From assembly GCF_014083985.1 (NCBI RefSeq), contig NZ_CP046907.1:1964001-2028000 (forward strand): a DNA stretch of 64,000 bases, read 5' to 3'. The notes beneath the pieces are model-generated. The model ran no database searches. It saw nothing but the letters and a program-made list of their open reading frames with translations, and was not told where the DNA came from. Both the position numbers and the translations under genes were made by a program. Origin of the DNA: Streptomyces sp. SCUT-3. Its GTDB lineage: Bacteria > Actinomycetota > Actinomycetes > Streptomycetales > Streptomycetaceae. How positions within the stretch are numbered: the stretch's first letter is position 1; each line of letters opens with the position of its first letter. Positions 60,689 through 64,000 of the stretch are shown here, one piece after another.

Positions 60689-61486
60689 ATGACCACGACA
60701 GCCGTACGGTCCGCACGCCGCCGCGCGGCGCTGCCGGCCGCGCTCCTGCTCCTCCTCGCCGCGGTCGGCTGCGGGGGCGGCGGGAACGACGGGGACCGGG
60801 CCGGCTCCGGCGGCACCGTCCTGACCGTCCTGGCCGCCTCGTCCCTCACCGACGTCTTCGAGAAGGCCGGCGACGCCTACGAGGAGGCCCGGCCCGGCAC
60901 CTCGGTGGAGTTCTCCTTCGCCGGCTCCCAGGAACTCGCCGCGCAGGTCCGCCAGGGGGTGCCCGCCGACGTCCTGGTCACCGCCGACACCGCGACCATG
61001 GACGGGCTGGGCGACGAGGTCGGGGCCCCACGGGTGATCGCCGAGAACCGGCTCGCCCTCGTCACCGCGAAGGGCAACCCCGAGGGCGTCGACGGGCTGC
61101 CCGACCTCGCCGACCCGGACCTGAAGGTAGTCCTGGCCGCCCCGCAGGTGCCGGCCGGCCGGTACGCCCGGCAGGTACTGAAGGCGCAGGGCGTGACGGT
61201 GCGGCCGGTCTCCGAGGAGCCGAACGTGCGGGCCGTGCTGAGCAAGGTCGAGCTCGGCGAGGCCGACGCCGGCCTGGTGTACGCCACGGACGCGGCCGCC
61301 GCGGCGGGGAAGGTCGACACGGTCGCCCTGCCCGACGACGACAACGCCGTCGCCCGCTACCCGGCCGCCGTCCTGACCTCCTCCGAGCACCCCCGGGAGG
61401 CCGCCGACTTCGTGGCCTGGCTCGGCGGCGGGACAGCCCGCGAGCTGCTGCGCGAGGCGGGCTTCCGCGAACCGCGGGACCGGTGA
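60689..61486 (+). CDS. modA: Molybdate ABC transporter substrate-binding lipoprotein
   Basis: 265 aa from ATG with GGGAG upstream ([12 protein letters not shown]). Lipoprotein signal with lipobox LAAVGC, so it is tethered outside the membrane. ModA motifs: [39 protein letters not shown] and [18 protein letters not shown]. Binds molybdate (or tungstate) for ModBC. The 110-bp gap before it is CCGC-type low-complexity sequence without a gene. The stop overlaps the modBC GTG (GTGA), giving a coupled operon. Molybdopterin synthesis (moaE) is also in the window. Confidence 0.92.
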   Translation: MTTTAVRSARRRAALPAALLLLLAAVGCGGGGNDGDRAGSGGTVLTVLAASSLTDVFEKAGDAYEEARPGTSVEFSFAGSQELAAQVRQGVPADVLVTADTATMDGLGDEVGAPRVIAENRLALVTAKGNPEGVDGLPDLADPDLKVVLAAPQVPAGRYARQVLKAQGVTVRPVSEEPNVRAVLSKVELGEADAGLVYATDAAAAAGKVDTVALPDDDNAVARYPAAVLTSSEHPREAADFVAWLGGGTARELLREAGFREPRDR

Positions 61487-63569
61487 GCCGCGTGCGGCGC
61501 GCCCCCGCGGCCCTGCTGCTGCCCGCGGCGGCGGCCGTGGCGTTCCTGCTGGTGCCCCTGGCCGGGGTGCTGGTCCGCGCGCCCTGGCCGGACCTGGCCG
61601 CGCGGCTGACCGACCCCGCCGTCACCCGGGCCCTCTCCCTGTCGCTGCTCGTCTCGGCTGGGCACTGCTCCTCTCCCTGCTGCTGGGCGTCCCGCTGGCC
61701 TGGGTGCTGGCGCGCACCGAGTTCCCCGGCCGGGCGGTGGTGCGCTCGCTGGTCCTGCTGCCGATGGTGCTGCCGCCCACCGTGGCCGGCGTGGCCCTGC
61801 TGAGCGGCTTCGGGCGGCGGGGGCTGCTGGGCGGGGTGCTGGAGGACCGGTTCGGCGTCACCCTGCCGTTCTCCACGGCGGGCGCGGTGGTGGCGGCGGC
61901 GTTCGTCTCCCTGCCGTTCCTGGTGATCAGCCTGGAGGGGACCCTGGCCGGCCTGCACCCCCGCTACGAGGAGACGGCGGGCTCGCTCGGCGCGTCGCCG
62001 CTGCGGGTCTTCCGCACCGTCACCCTCCCCATGGTCGCGCCCGGCCTGGCGGCGGGCGCCGCACTGTGCTGGGCCCGGGCGCTCGGCGAGTTCGGGGCCA
62101 CCATCACCTTCGCGGGGAACCTCCCCGGACGCACCCAGACCCTTCCCCTCCAGGTCTACCTGCTGCTGCAGGACGACCCGGAGGGCGCGACGGCGGTCTC
62201 CCTGCTCCTGCTGGCCGTCGCCCTGGCCGTCCTGGTCGCCCTGCGCGGCCGCTGGGCCGGGGCCGGGGCCGTGCGCGACGCGCGCCCGCGCCCCGGCGCG
62301 GGCACACCCGCGGACGACGCCGGGACCGCCGGGGCCGCCGGGACGCCCGAGGGCACCGGGGCCGTCGAGGACGCCGAGGCCGCCGTCCCTCCCGCCGCGC
62401 CCCGTGCCGCCGCCCCGCCGCCCACCCCGTCGTCCACCCTGCCGTCCGGCGGCCCGGCGGGGCCCGGGGAGCACGCGGGGGCGGCGTCCCTGCGCGCGGA
62501 GGTGACCGGCTCCACCGAGGTCTCCCTCGATGTCGGCGCCGGGACGACGGTCGCCGTGGTCGGCCCCAACGGGGCGGGCAAGACCACGCTGCTGCGCGCC
62601 CTGCTCGGGATCACCGGCCGCGCCGCCGCCCGGCCCCTGCTGATCGGCGGCCGGGACGTCTCCCCCCTCCCCCCGCACCGGCGCGGCATCGCCTGGGTGC
62701 CGCAGGACGGGGCACTGTTCCCCCACCTGACGGCCCTGGCCAACACCGCCTACGGGCTGCGCGCCCAGGGCGTTCCCCGGGCGCGGGCGCACCGCGAGGC
62801 GCAGGAGTGGCTGGACCGCCTCGGGGTGGGCCGGCTGGCCGGGCGCCGTCCTGCCGCCCTGTCCGGCGGCCAGGCACAGCGCGTGGCGCTCGCCCGCGCC
62901 CTCGCCGCCCGCCCCCGGCTGCTGCTGCTCGACGAGCCGCTGGCGGCCCTCGACCAGACGGCCCGGGCGCACGTGCGGCACGCCCTGCGGGAGCACCTGG
63001 CCGGGTTCGGCGGCGTGTGCCTGGTCGTCACCCACGACCCGGTGGAGGCGCTGTCCCTGGCGGGCCGCATCCTCGTGCTGGAGGAGGGGCGGGCCGTGCA
63101 GGAGGCGGCGCCGGCGAAGATCGCCCGCCACCCCCGTTCCCCGTGGGTGGCCCGCATGCTGGGCCGCAACGCCTGGACGGGAACGGCCGCCGACGGAGGC
63201 GTCGCCCTGCCGGGCGGGACCCGGCTGGTGGCCGCCGAGCCGCTGCCGGCGGGCTCCCCCGCCCTGGCCGTGGTCGCGCCGGAGGCCGTCGCCCTGCACC
63301 GCGGGCGGCCCGCGGCGGGCAGCAGCCCCCGCAACGCGTGGCCGGGGACGGTGCGGGAGGTCACCGCACTGGGCAGCCGCCTGCGAGTACTGCTGACCGC
63401 GGGCGCCCCGGAGGACGGGTCCGGCGGGACCGGCGGGACCGGCGGACCCGGCGGTTTCGACGTGATCGCCGAGATCACCCCGGCCTCGGCGGCGGAACTC
63501 GGCGTCGCGGAGGGCGCGCGGATGTGGGCGAGCGTGAAGGCGACCGAGGTGACACTCGTCGCCCTGTGA
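61483..63569 (+). CDS. modBC: Fused molybdate ABC permease-ATPase (ModB-ModC), frameshifted as read
   Basis: About 695 aa once corrected. Residues 1-255 are the ModB permease ([73 protein letters not shown]); a Pro/Ala linker joins them to the ModC ATPase ([44 protein letters not shown]) and a C-terminal TOBE/molybdate-binding domain. The frame breaks near 61656, where GG should be GGG (LLVSGWALLLS...); upstream and downstream frames differ by one base. The ModB-ModC fusion itself is seen in other actinomycetes. Confidence 0.85.
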
Positions 63570-63599
63570 GGCGGGCCCCGGGACGGAAGCCCGCGGCGG

Positions 63600-63838
63600 C
63601 CCCCGTCGCCCCGCACCGAGCCGGCCCTGCGCACCCTCCGCCTCCGGCTCCACGACGACGCCCTGCCGGTCCTCGCGCATATCCTCGCCGGGCGGTCCGG
63701 GCATCCCGCCGACGACCTGCGCGAACGGGTGCGGGCCGCCGTGCCCGACGGTGGTCCGCGGGCCGCGGTCGAGGAGTACGCGCGGCGCAGGTCCGGGGCC
63801 CCGGCCGTCGGAGGGCCGCGCTACGATCCCGGCTCTAC
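63600..63838 (+). other. Coding-like segment without a clear start
   Basis: In the 290-bp gap after modBC, one plus-strand frame (phase of 63615) has strong third-position G/C bias and reads ALRTLRLRLHDDALPVLAH, then PADDLRERVRAAVPDG. There is no start codon in frame and no natural stop. A GTG overlapping the modBC stop (63566) is in another frame. It may be a small gene broken by an indel, or chance. Confidence 0.25.
63822..63827 (+). promoter_or_regulatory. Predicted -10 (TACGAT) of the last gene
   Basis: TACGAT 35 nt upstream of the GTG at 63862; -35 not assigned. Confidence 0.35.
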
Positions 63839-63861
63839 GCCGCCACGTCCCGGGAGGAACC

Positions 63862-64000
63862 GTGCAGGAGACGAGCATCGTGGAGTTGGCCTACGTGCCG
63901 ACGACCGCGGATGCGACGCAGGCGATCCGCGCGCGGATGCGGGCCACGCCGGCGGGGCGGCTGCAGAGCCGGATCCTCCTGGCCAGTACGGTCGTCGTCC
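63862..64000 (+). CDS. N-terminus of a YcxB-like protein, cut by the window end
   Basis: 46 codons from GTG, with GGGAGG 4 nt upstream: VELAYVPTTADATQAIRARM and AGRLQSRILLASTVVV. The pattern (short beta-start, amphipathic helix, basic residues, then the beginning of a hydrophobic helix) resembles actinomycete YcxB-like membrane proteins. Too little is present for a firm name. Confidence 0.5.
   Translation, partial: MQETSIVELAYVPTTADATQAIRARMRATPAGRLQSRILLASTVVV

Noticed and set aside
57635..61390. A 1251-codon minus-strand open frame opposite the flippase-like and modA genes
   Set aside because: Typical high-GC antisense frame: low-complexity Gly/Arg/His/Gln composition, no recognised domain, and the plus strand carries clear families.

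Overview
The window looks like chromosomal core sequence from a Streptomyces-type actinomycete. It has very high GC with almost all codons ending in G or C, GTG starts and 4-nt GTGA/ATGA overlaps, several apparently leaderless genes, and marker genes of that group (sigR-rsrA, wblC/whiB7 with an AT-hook, mycoredoxin, adnA/adnB, uvrD2, UPF0182, PPA1309). Gene order agrees, as far as I remember it, with the conserved Streptomyces segment from nrdAB to adnAB.

Layout. 1-3.5 kb: ribonucleotide reductase nrdA (5' truncated) and nrdB. 3.6-6.6 kb: secreted M15 peptidase, peptide deformylase, a TPR protein and a small biotinyl-carrier protein. 6.9-8.2 kb: the thiol-oxidative-stress pair sigR-rsrA with a sigma-R autoregulatory promoter and a second upstream start for the long isoform. 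8.3-14.6 kb: hydrolase, SRAP peptidase, M50-like membrane protease, aroA-rsgA, a MarR regulator and hisN. 14.7-17.3 kb: CBS protein, catalase katA and its divergent Fur-like regulator. 17.5-19.9 kb: two identical initiator tRNA genes flanking a Sel1-repeat protein. 19.9-32.7 kb: UPF0182, PPA1309, YlbL-type PDZ/Lon protease, a 56-residue membrane protein, moaE, an SDR, a DUF2342 protein with a Nudix partner, a YgjP-type metalloprotease, a ThiF-like protein and an ABC1 kinase. 32.8-36.3 kb: wblC with a long leader (upstream ORF plus terminator) and uvrD2. 36.5-42.1 kb: mycoredoxin, a degenerate inositol-monophosphatase homologue, an XRE-cupin regulator with a truncated acetyltransferase, a His-rich methyltransferase, nudC and an M20 dipeptidase.

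42.1-56.9 kb: the recombination helicase-nucleases adnB and adnA, normally neighbours, are separated by about 7.5 kb. This insert holds a GNAT gene and an accessory cassette: a TPR-type regulator, a divergent tightly coupled operon (RmlB-like dehydratase, ATP-grasp ligase, DegT aminotransferase, low-molecular-weight phosphatase), and a MurG-like glycosyltransferase. This is the best candidate in the window for an undescribed system, probably making or attaching an amino-sugar.

57.1-64 kb: alkyltransferase-like protein, a large lysylphosphatidylglycerol-synthase/flippase-like membrane protein, modA and fused modBC, then the start of a membrane protein. From about 53.5 kb rightward several genes carry small indels, mostly in G/C runs (adnA, the flippase-like gene, modBC). 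These look more like reduced sequence quality than biology.

Themes: redox homeostasis (sigR/rsrA, katA/catR, mycoredoxin), DNA precursor supply and repair (nrdAB, SRAP, uvrD2, adnAB, ATL), translation and antibiotic response (def, rsgA, fMet tRNAs, wblC), and molybdenum use (moaE, modABC). Lines of G/C-rich antisense reading frames occur everywhere and are not annotated.
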